A stretch of DNA of 64,000 bases from Porphyrobacter sp. TH134. Its GTDB lineage: Bacteria; Pseudomonadota; Alphaproteobacteria; Sphingomonadales; Sphingomonadaceae. The position numbers and the translations under genes were made by a program. This document shows, one piece after another, positions 47,303 to 54,820 of this stretch (the first letter of the stretch is position 1; each line of letters begins with the position of its first letter). The notes under the pieces are model-generated. The model saw only the letters and a program-made list of their open reading frames with translations. It made no database searches and was not told where the DNA came from. The stretch is taken from NCBI RefSeq assembly GCF_002855495.1, contig NZ_PKRO01000017.1, positions 1-64,000 of the forward strand, written 5' to 3'.

Positions 47303-47908
47303 TTATTCAGCAGTCGTGGTGTCGCCGTCGCTGCTCTTGAGCGCCGAGGGGGCTACCAGAGTGGCGATGGTGAAGTCGCGATCGGTGATCACGCTCTTCA
47401 CGCCCTTTGGAAGGGTGACTTCGCTGATGTGGATCGCATCGCCCACATCCTTGCCGGTGACATCGATCTGAATTTCGTCAGGGATGTCGGCGTTGGGGCA
47501 CAGCAGTTCCAGTTCATGACGGACGATGTTCAGCACGCCGCCCTTCTTGAGGCCCGGCGAGGCGTCTTCGTTCACGAACACAACCGGCACCTGCACTTCA
47601 ACCATGCTATCGCCGGTCATGCGCAGGAAATCGACGTGAAGCGGGCGGTCCGTCACCGGGTGGAACGCAACATCCTTGGGCAGAGTGCGGACGGTCTTGC
47701 CACCGATCTCGATGTTGACGATCGAGTTCATGAAGTGGCCGGTCATCAACAGCTTGACCAGTTCCTTCTGCTCGACGTGGATCATGGTGGGTTCTTCCTT
47801 ACCGCCATAAATGACAGCAGGTGTCCGACCTTCGCGGCGAATTGCACGGGAGGCTCCCTTGCCAGCCCGTTCGCGCGCTTCAGCCGGCAGGGTAAGAGTC
47901 TCGCTCAT
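47303..47908 (-). CDS. rplY: 50S ribosomal protein L25/Ctc
   Basis: Binds 5S rRNA; the long Ctc form has an added beta domain. From ATG 47908 it has 201 residues: [36 protein letters not shown] (L25 N-terminal domain) and the TL5/Ctc C-terminal domain ([31 protein letters not shown]). A longer frame from 48127 shadows upstream DNA. Its tail is Ser/Asp/Thr rich ([11 protein letters not shown]). Upstream of pth as usual. Confidence 0.95.
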   Translation of the reverse strand: MSETLTLPAEARERAGKGASRAIRREGRTPAVIYGGKEEPTMIHVEQKELVKLLMTGHFMNSIVNIEIGGKTVRTLPKDVAFHPVTDRPLHVDFLRMTGDSMVEVQVPVVFVNEDASPGLKKGGVLNIVRHELELLCPNADIPDEIQIDVTGKDVGDAIHISEVTLPKGVKSVITDRDFTIATLVAPSALKSSDGDTTTAE

Positions 47909-48038
47909 ACGTTTGCCTTTCGAATGCGTGTTGTTTAGCGTGGTATCCGATGCACCGCCTCCAGGGATGTCCGGAGCATCGAAGCGCGGGCCCTTAGAGA
48001 CAGATGGCCTGATTGGCAACCGCTTTAGGGCGCAGCCC

Positions 48039-48950
48039 CTATGGCAGGCGGCGCACAGTGAACCCTTCGGCTGCAAGCATCGCGGCCAGGCCGTCAGGGC
48101 CAACCAGATGCGCCGCGCCCACCGCAATCAACGGTCGGGCAGGCTGCTGGAGCACGGGGACGAGCGCGGCGGTCCACCGCCGGTTGCGCCCGACAAGCAG
48201 CGCTTCGCGCAAGATCGGGTCGGCCAGAAATCCTTCGCGGGTTGAGGCTTCGATGGTTGCCGCATCGCCTGCCAGCCAGGCGCGCTGGAGCCGGGCCGGG
48301 TCCCGGCGCCCCCGCTCGCTTTCGCGCACCACGGCGGCAAGCATCGAACGCTGGGCGCTTTCGGGCAAGCGATCGAAGATCAATAATTGCCCGCGCAGCC
48401 CTTCGAGTTCGCGCACCGGGCGGTCGGCAAAATCCGCAATCAGCGCGCGATCAGCGCCATTGGCGGGATCGCCGGTCGCATCGATCCGGGCCAGCGCAAT
48501 GGCGGCAGCCCAGCTTTCCTCGGTGGAGAAATCGTCCGGCTCCAACCCGCCGCGTTCCAGCAACGCAGCCAGCTGCGGGCGCAGTTCGGGCGGCAGGCGG
48601 GTATCGAGCGGGGGCAGGCCGGGGCTCTGCGCAAGGTTCGCATAGATCGATGGGCCTTCGCCGCGGCCGTTCAATTCGCCGATCTCGACCACGAGGAAAT
48701 CGGCCGTGTCGATGACCCGGCCGATTTCTGCAGTGCGCCAGCGCGCGCCATCGGGAAGGGCGTGGATGGTGCCAAGCATCCACCCCTCCACCGTGCCGTC
48801 GGCGTTCGCGATTTCGTAGAACAGCGGGTCCGGCGGCGGCCCGGCGGCCGCCTCACCGCCGGTGTCGCTGCAACCGCCGAGAGCCAGCGCCAAGGGAGCC
48901 ATGCTCAGCGCGGCAAAGCGCATGGCCCGTGCCCTCAGCCAACCGCGCAT
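48039..48950 (-). CDS. TraB/GumN family protein, second copy
   Basis: A 303-residue exported protein (signal peptide with a lipobox-like LALGGCS near residue 26, so probably a lipoprotein). It has the TraB/GumN features [28 protein letters not shown], and C-terminal [26 protein letters not shown]. The family resembles metal-dependent Tiki-like proteases with paired GX2H and E motifs, but its bacterial role is not settled. The start overlaps the upstream paralogue's stop (TGATG at 48950). This TraB is unrelated to the conjugative TraB at 13260-14600. Confidence 0.85.
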   Translation of the reverse strand: MRGWLRARAMRFAALSMAPLALALGGCSDTGGEAAAGPPPDPLFYEIANADGTVEGWMLGTIHALPDGARWRTAEIGRVIDTADFLVVEIGELNGRGEGPSIYANLAQSPGLPPLDTRLPPELRPQLAALLERGGLEPDDFSTEESWAAAIALARIDATGDPANGADRALIADFADRPVRELEGLRGQLLIFDRLPESAQRSMLAAVVRESERGRRDPARLQRAWLAGDAATIEASTREGFLADPILREALLVGRNRRWTAALVPVLQQPARPLIAVGAAHLVGPDGLAAMLAAEGFTVRRLP

Positions 48951-49873
48951 CACTTCACCCGTGCGACCGAGATGCCCTTTTGTTCAAGATAATCCTGCAC
49001 GCTTTTGGCCCCGGCAAGGTGGCCAGCACCGACCGCGATGAAAACAGAACCCGGCGTATCGAGGCGCGTGTCGATCCATTCGGCCCAGTTGGCGTTGCGG
49101 CTGTAAAGCAGCGCTTCAGCGACAGCCGGATCGGTCATGCCTTCGTTCATCACTTCGGCAAGCCGGTCAGCATCGCCCTTGGCCCATTCGGTGACCATCC
49201 GGTCGAGCATCGGCTTCATCTCGTCAATGCCGGTGGCGGCTTCCATCATGAAGCTGATCTGCGCTTCCTGCGTCATCCCATCGAAGATGCCGAGCTGGAA
49301 TTCAGCCGTCTCCAGCGCGTCGGTGGGCTTGTTGCCCGCCTTCGCCAGCAGAACCTTTTCCACCCCGCTATTGGGATCATAGCCTTGCTGCATCAGCGGC
49401 AGAAGCGACAAGGTAAGGCCCACCATCCACGGCTTGAAGGTATCAAGGGCTTCGACCGGCATGCCCAGCTTAGCCACCGCAGCGCTGTAAGTGGCTGCCT
49501 GCTCAGGGGTCAGCAACGAGCGGAGTGTGGTGCCCTGGGGCAGCATGCCTTTGGCCATGGTGAGCTGCTGGAGCTGGGCATCGGCGGCCGCGTTCATCGG
49601 GATTTCGGTCACGATCGTCTCGGACCCTTCAAGGGCAGCGGCGATCGTCGTGTCGTACCATTCGACCCCTTGCGGCAGGACATGGACTGTGCCGAACAGA
49701 TAGATGGTCGTATCCTCGTCAGCGACCTTCCACAGGGCGGGGCCATTGCCGGTGGGCGCGGCGGGCGCTGCGGCAGTGGTCGGCGCCGGTTCGGTGGCCA
49801 GCACCGGGCTTGCCGCCAGCAAGGCAAAGGGCGCAGCGCTCAGGGTAAGCACGGAAGCAAGTTTCATCATCAT
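48950..49873 (-). CDS. TraB/GumN family protein, first copy
   Basis: A 307-residue exported homologue of the next gene: signal peptide (VLTLSAAPFALLAASPVLA), then IYLFGTVHVLPQGVEWYD, IVTEIPMN, and C-terminal FIAVGAGHLAGAKSVQDYLEQKGISV. The two copies are translationally coupled and diverged well beyond recent duplication. It begins with three Met codons; the first is used. Function as for the family: unclear, possibly a metalloprotease-like enzyme. Confidence 0.87.
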   Translation of the reverse strand: MMMKLASVLTLSAAPFALLAASPVLATEPAPTTAAAPAAPTGNGPALWKVADEDTTIYLFGTVHVLPQGVEWYDTTIAAALEGSETIVTEIPMNAAADAQLQQLTMAKGMLPQGTTLRSLLTPEQAATYSAAVAKLGMPVEALDTFKPWMVGLTLSLLPLMQQGYDPNSGVEKVLLAKAGNKPTDALETAEFQLGIFDGMTQEAQISFMMEAATGIDEMKPMLDRMVTEWAKGDADRLAEVMNEGMTDPAVAEALLYSRNANWAEWIDTRLDTPGSVFIAVGAGHLAGAKSVQDYLEQKGISVARVK

Positions 49874-49943
49874 TCCCTTTCGATAAACATGGTTGGTAGG
49901 TTTTGGCGCTGCATTTGCAACGAAGTTTGCTTGAAAGGCGGGA

Positions 49944-50597
49944 TTACGTATATCGCCGATACAGCCAGATGGCCGACCACAGCACCGCGATGATCACCCA
50001 GACGATCATCGGATCCTGCGCAGGAAGCCACCCGGCGCGGGTTGCCATCCACCATGTCGGCACACCGATGAGGTAAACGTGAACGGCAGCCAGCCCGGAT
50101 TCTGCGTAAACGGCGGTTTCATGCTCATCGACGGTCCGCCACCACATCCAGGTCAGCGCCGGAACCACCACCGCCCAAACGGCGATACTCAGCCCAGCGA
50201 CCACATTGCTGACAGGGCGGTTGGACAGAAAGGCCATCGAACCCGTGTCATCAGCCGCGCCGAGGGCAAAGCCCATGATCGCACCAATGCCGCACATGGC
50301 GTAGATAATGCGGGTCGCTTTGCGCGCGCTTTGTGCCACCGGTTCGCCCGAACTGCCCGGCCAGAACCGCCAGACGCTATACGCCACCACGGCCATCAGC
50401 CCGGCGATGCCTGCGAGAATTACGACATCGAGCGGCCGCACCGTCCCCTGTTCGATAGCGCCACTGAGAAAGCCTGCGAAAACGCCAGCGAGGAATAACA
50501 GAGCGATCCCGGCCAGTGTCCCCAGGAGCGCGCGCCTGGTGTTCACCGCATTCGCCGACGGGCCATCGTCATGGTCGGCAAGATCAGGCTTGGTCAT
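49944..50597 (-). CDS. Multi-pass membrane protein beside an XRE regulator
   Basis: From ATG 50597, a 217-residue protein with about six hydrophobic segments (24-46, 57-76, 92-112, 125-150, 166-180, 195-212) and a polar N-terminal tail. No family recognised with certainty. It overlaps the small XRE gene by 14 bp, a pairing common for self-regulated membrane protein/HTH units. A longer frame to 50681 covers the XRE gene and is not used. Likely role: sensor or transport of unknown kind. Confidence 0.7.
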   Translation of the reverse strand: MTKPDLADHDDGPSANAVNTRRALLGTLAGIALLFLAGVFAGFLSGAIEQGTVRPLDVVILAGIAGLMAVVAYSVWRFWPGSSGEPVAQSARKATRIIYAMCGIGAIMGFALGAADDTGSMAFLSNRPVSNVVAGLSIAVWAVVVPALTWMWWRTVDEHETAVYAESGLAAVHVYLIGVPTWWMATRAGWLPAQDPMIVWVIIAVLWSAIWLYRRYT

Positions 50598-50778
50598 CGA
50601 AAATCTCCTCGATTGCCATGTCGAACAGGCGAGCAATCCGAAAGGCAAGGGGAAGGGACGGGTCATGCTTGCCTGTTTCAATCGCGTTCACCGCCTGGCG
50701 CGAGACATCCAGACGCACTGCCAGATCCGCTTGCGACCAGTCGCGCATGGCGCGCAGGACCTTGAGCCGGTTCTTCAT
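50584..50778 (-). CDS. Small XRE-family regulator (YozG-like)
   Basis: A 64-residue protein that is almost only a Cro/CI HTH domain. MKNRLKVLRAMRDWSQADLAVRLDVSRQAVNAIETGKHDPS contains the HTH, and LAFRIARLFDMAIEEIFDD is the usual end. Proteins of this type repress their own operon. It lies between two membrane-protein genes, 4 bp after the upstream gene and overlapping the downstream one. The palindromes at 51205-51260 are good candidate operators. Confidence 0.9.
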   Translation of the reverse strand: MKNRLKVLRAMRDWSQADLAVRLDVSRQAVNAIETGKHDPSLPLAFRIARLFDMAIEEIFDDQA

Positions 50779-50782
50779 CCTC

Positions 50783-51172
50783 TCACGCCCTCAGCCGGGT
50801 CCAGTGGAACCCTGCAAAAAATGCGGCGAGCGCGACGATGAAGGTCCAGATCGCCGGCACATCCGGCACCCAGGCATCGGCGCGGCTGCCTTCAAAGGTG
50901 CCAAGCGCGAGCGGCACGGCGGTGACCCAGAAAACGGTGGCGATGAACGCCCATGATGTCCCCGCTGACCATAGCCGCTGGAGATATTCGTCGCGCAATT
51001 GGCGCAGCAACAAGACGAACAGGCTGGCGATGAGCAGCCCGATCGCCACGCCGCGGATAAAGTCAGGCATGTGCAGCAACAAAGCGAGAGCGACGAACAA
51101 TGTGCCGAAGCTGCCGATGTAGGACGCGGTCAGAACCATGCTGGTGGCTTTTTCGCGGCGTTGGGTGGTCAT
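50783..51172 (-). CDS. Small four-helix membrane protein of the XRE operon
   Basis: A 129-residue protein with four hydrophobic segments (about 14-34, 37-56, 72-92, 102-122). No family recognised. It is the first gene of the three-gene operon with the XRE regulator and the 217-residue membrane protein. The start ATG 51172 is just downstream of the paired palindromes. Confidence 0.72.
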   Translation of the reverse strand: MTTQRREKATSMVLTASYIGSFGTLFVALALLLHMPDFIRGVAIGLLIASLFVLLLRQLRDEYLQRLWSAGTSWAFIATVFWVTAVPLALGTFEGSRADAWVPDVPAIWTFIVALAAFFAGFHWTRLRA

Positions 51173-51204
51173 GGCGCGGACGTTCCTGTCGGGTGTCTGT
51201 GTAT

Positions 51205-51260
51205 GTCAGGTATGCCTGACTTTATGTCGCGATTTGGTGACAATGTCAAGAACACCTGAC
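51205..51260. promoter_or_regulatory. Paired palindromes upstream of the XRE operon
   Basis: GTCAGGTATGCCTGAC (51205-51220) is a near-perfect 16-bp palindrome. GTCAAGAACACCTGAC (51245-51260) is a weaker version 40 bp away. Both are followed by TTTATGTCG, making the 15-base direct repeat CCTGACTTTATGTCG. The spacing (about four helical turns) suits two repressor dimers on one face, most likely the XRE protein. Confidence 0.65.
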
Positions 51261-51357
51261 TTTATGTCGTATCACCCTGACCATTGCCGTGCTGATGCCC
51301 GGCCTTGCTGCGCTGCGGCATTGACGCTGTGGGGGTGTTCGGCCATGGCGAGCCGCC

Positions 51358-52290
51358 ATGACCGCCGTCCCATTTTATCAGCCTGCGCCGCGTGATCCGG
51401 CGCGTTCGTTTCAGGACATGATCCTGACGCTCCACGATTTTTGGAGCGCCGAGGCCGGATGCGTGATTCTCCAGCCCTATGATATGCGCATGGGGGCAGG
51501 CACCTTCCACACCGCCACCACCCTGCGCGCGCTCGGCCCGGAGCCGTGGAACGCCGCTTTCGTGCAGCCCTGCCGCCGCCCGACCGACGGGCGCTATGGC
51601 GAAAACCCCAACCGCTTGCAGCATTACTACCAGTATCAGGTGATCCTGAAGCCCTCTCCGCCCAACATTCAGGAGCTGTACCTCAAAAGCCTCAGCGCCA
51701 TCGGCATCGACCCGTTGGCGCACGACATCCGCTTCGTGGAAGACGATTGGGAATCGCCTACGCTCGGCGCATGGGGGCTGGGCTGGGAGGTCTGGTGCGA
51801 TGGGATGGAAGTCACCCAGTTCACCTATTTCCAGCAGATGGGCGGCTTCGATTGCAAGCCGGTCGCGGGCGAGCTGACCTACGGGCTTGAGCGTCTGGCG
51901 ATGTATATCCAGGGCGTCGACAACGTGTACGACCTGGCGTTTAACTCCTCGGGCGTGACTTACGGCGATGTGTTCCTCGAAAACGAGCGCCAGATGTCGA
52001 AGTGGAACTTCGAGGTCGCGGATACGGACGCGCTGTTCGATCTGTTCGCCAAGGCCGAGGCTGAATGCCGCAATGCCCTTGCTGCAGGCGTGCCCATCGC
52101 CGCCTACGAACAGGCAGTCGAGGCGAGCCACGTGTTCAACCTGTTGCAGGCGCGCGGCGTGATCTCTGTGCAGGAACGCGCCAGCTATATGGGCCGCGTG
52201 CGTGATCTGGCGCGCTCTTCGTGTGAGGCATACGCGCAGAAGATGACGCCGGAATGGGAAGCGAAATATCCCGAGTGGAGTCTCGTCTGA
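51358..52290 (+). CDS. glyQ: Glycyl-tRNA synthetase alpha subunit
   Basis: Catalytic alpha subunit of the bacterial alpha2-beta2 GlyRS that charges tRNA-Gly. The 310 residues contain [44 protein letters not shown] (motif 2 region), the [23 protein letters not shown] stretch, and the helical C terminus. Length matches E. coli GlyQ (303). Its stop overlaps the glyS start by one base (TGATG). Confidence 0.98.
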   Translation: MTAVPFYQPAPRDPARSFQDMILTLHDFWSAEAGCVILQPYDMRMGAGTFHTATTLRALGPEPWNAAFVQPCRRPTDGRYGENPNRLQHYYQYQVILKPSPPNIQELYLKSLSAIGIDPLAHDIRFVEDDWESPTLGAWGLGWEVWCDGMEVTQFTYFQQMGGFDCKPVAGELTYGLERLAMYIQGVDNVYDLAFNSSGVTYGDVFLENERQMSKWNFEVADTDALFDLFAKAEAECRNALAAGVPIAAYEQAVEASHVFNLLQARGVISVQERASYMGRVRDLARSSCEAYAQKMTPEWEAKYPEWSLV

Positions 52291-54695
52291 TGGCTGACTT
52301 TCTGCTCGAACTGCGCTGCGAGGAAATCCCCGCCCGGATGCAACCCAAGGCCAAGGAGGATCTGGCGCGGCTGTTCGCCGATGCGCTGGCCAAGACCGGA
52401 TTGGCGGCGGGATCGATCGAAACCTTCGCCACGCCGCGCCGTATGGCGTTGATCGCGAAGGATTTGCCGCTCGCAACCACGGCGGTCGCTGAGGAAACCA
52501 AGGGCCCCAAGGTCGGTGCACCGCCGCAGGCGCTGGAGGGTTTCCTGCGCAAGGTCGGCCTCACCGCCGAACAGCTTGTCGAGCGCGGCGGGGTCTATTT
52601 CGCCGTGGTCGAAAAGCCGGGCCGCGATACCGCCGATGTGCTGGCCGAAGCCATCCCGGCGATCATCCGCGCCTTTCCCTGGCCCAAGTCGATGCGCTGG
52701 GGCGAAGCCTCGCTGACGACCGAAAGCCTGCGCTGGGTGCGCCCGCTGTCCGGGATCATTGCGCTGCTCGACGGCGCGGTGGTTCCTTGCGCGGTTGACG
52801 GGATTGCCAGCGGGCGCACAACGATGGGGCACCGCTTCCACCATTCCGGCCCGGTCGAAATCGCCGATGCTGCGAGCTACATCGAAACCCTGCGCGCCGC
52901 CCATGTGATCGTCCATTTCTCCGAACGCTGCCGCCTGATCCGCGACGGCGCGGCCAAGGCAGCTGCGGAAGCGGGCCTGACCCTGGTCGCTGACGAGGGG
53001 CTGGTGACCGAGAATGCCGGCCTCACCGAATGGCCGGTGCCGCTGCTGGGCCGCTTTGATGATACGTTTCTGGAGGTGCCACCCGAGGTCATCCAGCTGA
53101 CCGCGCGGGTGAACCAGAAGTATTTCGTGTGCGAGGGCGCAGACGGGAAGCTGGCGAATGCCTTCATCTGCACCGCCAATATCGACGCGATTGACCCCGC
53201 GGTGGTGGTTAACGGAAACCGTAAGGTGCTCGCGGCAAGGCTTTCGGATGCAAGGTTTTTCTGGGAACAGGATCAGAAGACTCCGCTGGCGGTTCATGCC
53301 GAAAAGCTGGCGCGCATCACCTTCCACGAGAAGCTCGGCACCGTCGCCGACAAGGTCGAGCGGGTGGCCAAGCTGGCGCGGTGGTTGGTTGAATCCGATA
53401 TCGTCACCCCAGCAAAAGCTGGGGCCTCGGGCGGCAGTGACCCCACGCCCGAGGTGCCAGCTTCCGCTGGCATGACGAAGGAAAAGTTGGCCGACATGGC
53501 CGAGCAGGCCGCGCAGCTGTGCAAGGCCGATCTCGTCACCGAAATGGTGGGCGAATTCCCGGAATTGCAGGGGCTTATGGGCGGTTATTACGCCGCAAAG
53601 GAAGGCCTGCCGCAGGAAGTTTCGGACGCGATCCGCGATCACTACAAGCCGGTCGGGCAGGGGGATGATGTGCCGACGGCTCCGGTGACGGTGGCGGTGT
53701 CGTTGGCGGATAAGCTGGATACGCTCACCTGCTTCTTTGCAATTTCCGAGCGACCCACTGGTTCTCGTGATCCGTTTGCGCTTCGACGGGCGGCTTTAAG
53801 CGACTTGGCGCTCACGTTAACGAATAATCTTCGTTGCACCAAGCTCTCAGTATTGAAGCAGGTTGTTGCCAATGCACCGATTTTCGGTCCCGACAGTGAC
53901 TCGTTTGCTGCATTCGAGCGGATCTATGGCCACAGTTTTGACAGCGGACTGACGTCCAGCGAAGCTGAAGCCGAAGACAAACGTCGCATAGCAATGATTG
54001 CGGACGAAGTTATCGAGTTTCTAATCGATCGCCTCAAAGTCCAGCAACGCGAAGCCGGCGTTCGCCACGATCTGATAGACGCGGTGTTCGCGCTCGGCGG
54101 AGAGGACGATCTTGTCCGCCTGCTCGCCCGCGTCCGCGCGCTGCAAGCTTTCGTCACCACCGAGGACGGCACCAACCTCCTTGCTGGCTACAAGCGCGCG
54201 GCGAATATCCTCAAGAAGGAAGGCTATCAATCTCCCCTGCCCGCCGGGGAGGGGTCGGGGGTGGGGGCTTCCGCGCTCGATGGGGTGAACCCCGATCCCC
54301 AACTCCTTTCCCACGGTGAAGGGGCACATGACGCAATTGAGCAGACCGGCGAGGAAGATCCGCTCGCGATGGTCGATGATCCCGATATCGGTGATATCGT
54401 CGCTGAGCAGGCGCACGCCCTGTCGGGCCTTTCCTACACGCCGGAAGCCGCCGAGAAAGCGCTGATCGACGCGCTCGATGCCGCCGCTCCGCGCGCCGCG
54501 CAGGCGGTGGAGGCCGAGCAGTTCGCCGATGCCATGGCTGCGCTTGCCACCTTGCGCGCGCCCATCGACCGGTTCTTTGAAGAGGTGACTGTCAATGCCG
54601 AAGAGGCGGAAAAGCGGCAAGCGCGCCTTGCCCTGCTCGCCCGTTTTCGCGATGCGGTGCACCGGGTCGCCGATTTCAGCCGGATCGAGGGATGA
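52290..54695 (+). CDS. glyS: Glycyl-tRNA synthetase beta subunit with in-frame repeat insertions
   Basis: Beta subunit of GlyRS, binding tRNA-Gly. The 801 residues begin [21 protein letters not shown] and carry the HD-like middle (KADLVTEMVGEFPELQGLMGGYYA) and a C-terminal anticodon-binding domain. The usual length is about 690. The extra length includes two palindromic repeats kept in frame: residues 372-396 (from 53403) and 648-679 (from 54231). The segment 53790-54020 also looks divergent, with visibly lower GC and no close resemblance to the usual family sequence. The gene keeps its frame, so the insertions are probably tolerated on surface loops. Followed by ppdK. Confidence 0.95.
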   Translation: MADFLLELRCEEIPARMQPKAKEDLARLFADALAKTGLAAGSIETFATPRRMALIAKDLPLATTAVAEETKGPKVGAPPQALEGFLRKVGLTAEQLVERGGVYFAVVEKPGRDTADVLAEAIPAIIRAFPWPKSMRWGEASLTTESLRWVRPLSGIIALLDGAVVPCAVDGIASGRTTMGHRFHHSGPVEIADAASYIETLRAAHVIVHFSERCRLIRDGAAKAAAEAGLTLVADEGLVTENAGLTEWPVPLLGRFDDTFLEVPPEVIQLTARVNQKYFVCEGADGKLANAFICTANIDAIDPAVVVNGNRKVLAARLSDARFFWEQDQKTPLAVHAEKLARITFHEKLGTVADKVERVAKLARWLVESDIVTPAKAGASGGSDPTPEVPASAGMTKEKLADMAEQAAQLCKADLVTEMVGEFPELQGLMGGYYAAKEGLPQEVSDAIRDHYKPVGQGDDVPTAPVTVAVSLADKLDTLTCFFAISERPTGSRDPFALRRAALSDLALTLTNNLRCTKLSVLKQVVANAPIFGPDSDSFAAFERIYGHSFDSGLTSSEAEAEDKRRIAMIADEVIEFLIDRLKVQQREAGVRHDLIDAVFALGGEDDLVRLLARVRALQAFVTTEDGTNLLAGYKRAANILKKEGYQSPLPAGEGSGVGASALDGVNPDPQLLSHGEGAHDAIEQTGEEDPLAMVDDPDIGDIVAEQAHALSGLSYTPEAAEKALIDALDAAAPRAAQAVEAEQFADAMAALATLRAPIDRFFEEVTVNAEEAEKRQARLALLARFRDAVHRVADFSRIEG
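53403..53477 (+). repeat. Palindromic repeat inserted in glyS (copy 1)
   Basis: Seventy-five bases (25 codons) from GTCACCCCAGCAAAAGCTGG to CAGCTTCCGCTGGCATGACG, with inverted arms and the same core as the mutL-ychF repeat. It is translated as TPAKAGASGGSDPTPEVPAS within glyS without breaking the frame. Behaves like a Rickettsia-palindromic-element-type insertion. Confidence 0.85.
54231..54326 (+). repeat. Second type of repeat inserted in glyS (copy 2)
   Basis: About 96 bases: CTCCCCTGCCCGCCGGGGAG then GGGTCGGGGGTGGGGG on the left, CCCCGATCCCCAACTCC on the right, giving partly complementary arms. Translated as SPLPAGEGSGVGASALDGVN in the C-terminal part of glyS. This kind of sequence is a common dispersed repeat of sphingomonad intergenic regions (recognised from general knowledge). 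Confidence 0.8.
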
Positions 54696-54820
54696 TTTTC
54701 CTCGCTGCTCCTTTGTCCGTCACCTTGGGAAAAGACGTTCAGGATCAGGAGATTAGTGCCTTTTTTGAAGTTTACAGCGTGTAGCCTTTGTAACTTTCAC
54801 CACACTGCGCGGGAACTGCC
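54696..54820 (+). promoter_or_regulatory. Leader of ppdK
   Basis: A 125-bp gap with no gene. The stretch 54750-54800 is AT-rich and probably holds the ppdK promoter (TTGAAG near 54765 is a possible -35). No clear terminator for glyS is seen apart from a short T run at 54761-54766. Confidence 0.35.

Noticed and set aside
52185-53642. A 485-codon minus-strand frame opposite glyQ/glyS
   Set aside because: Antisense of well-identified synthetase genes, with no homology of its own.
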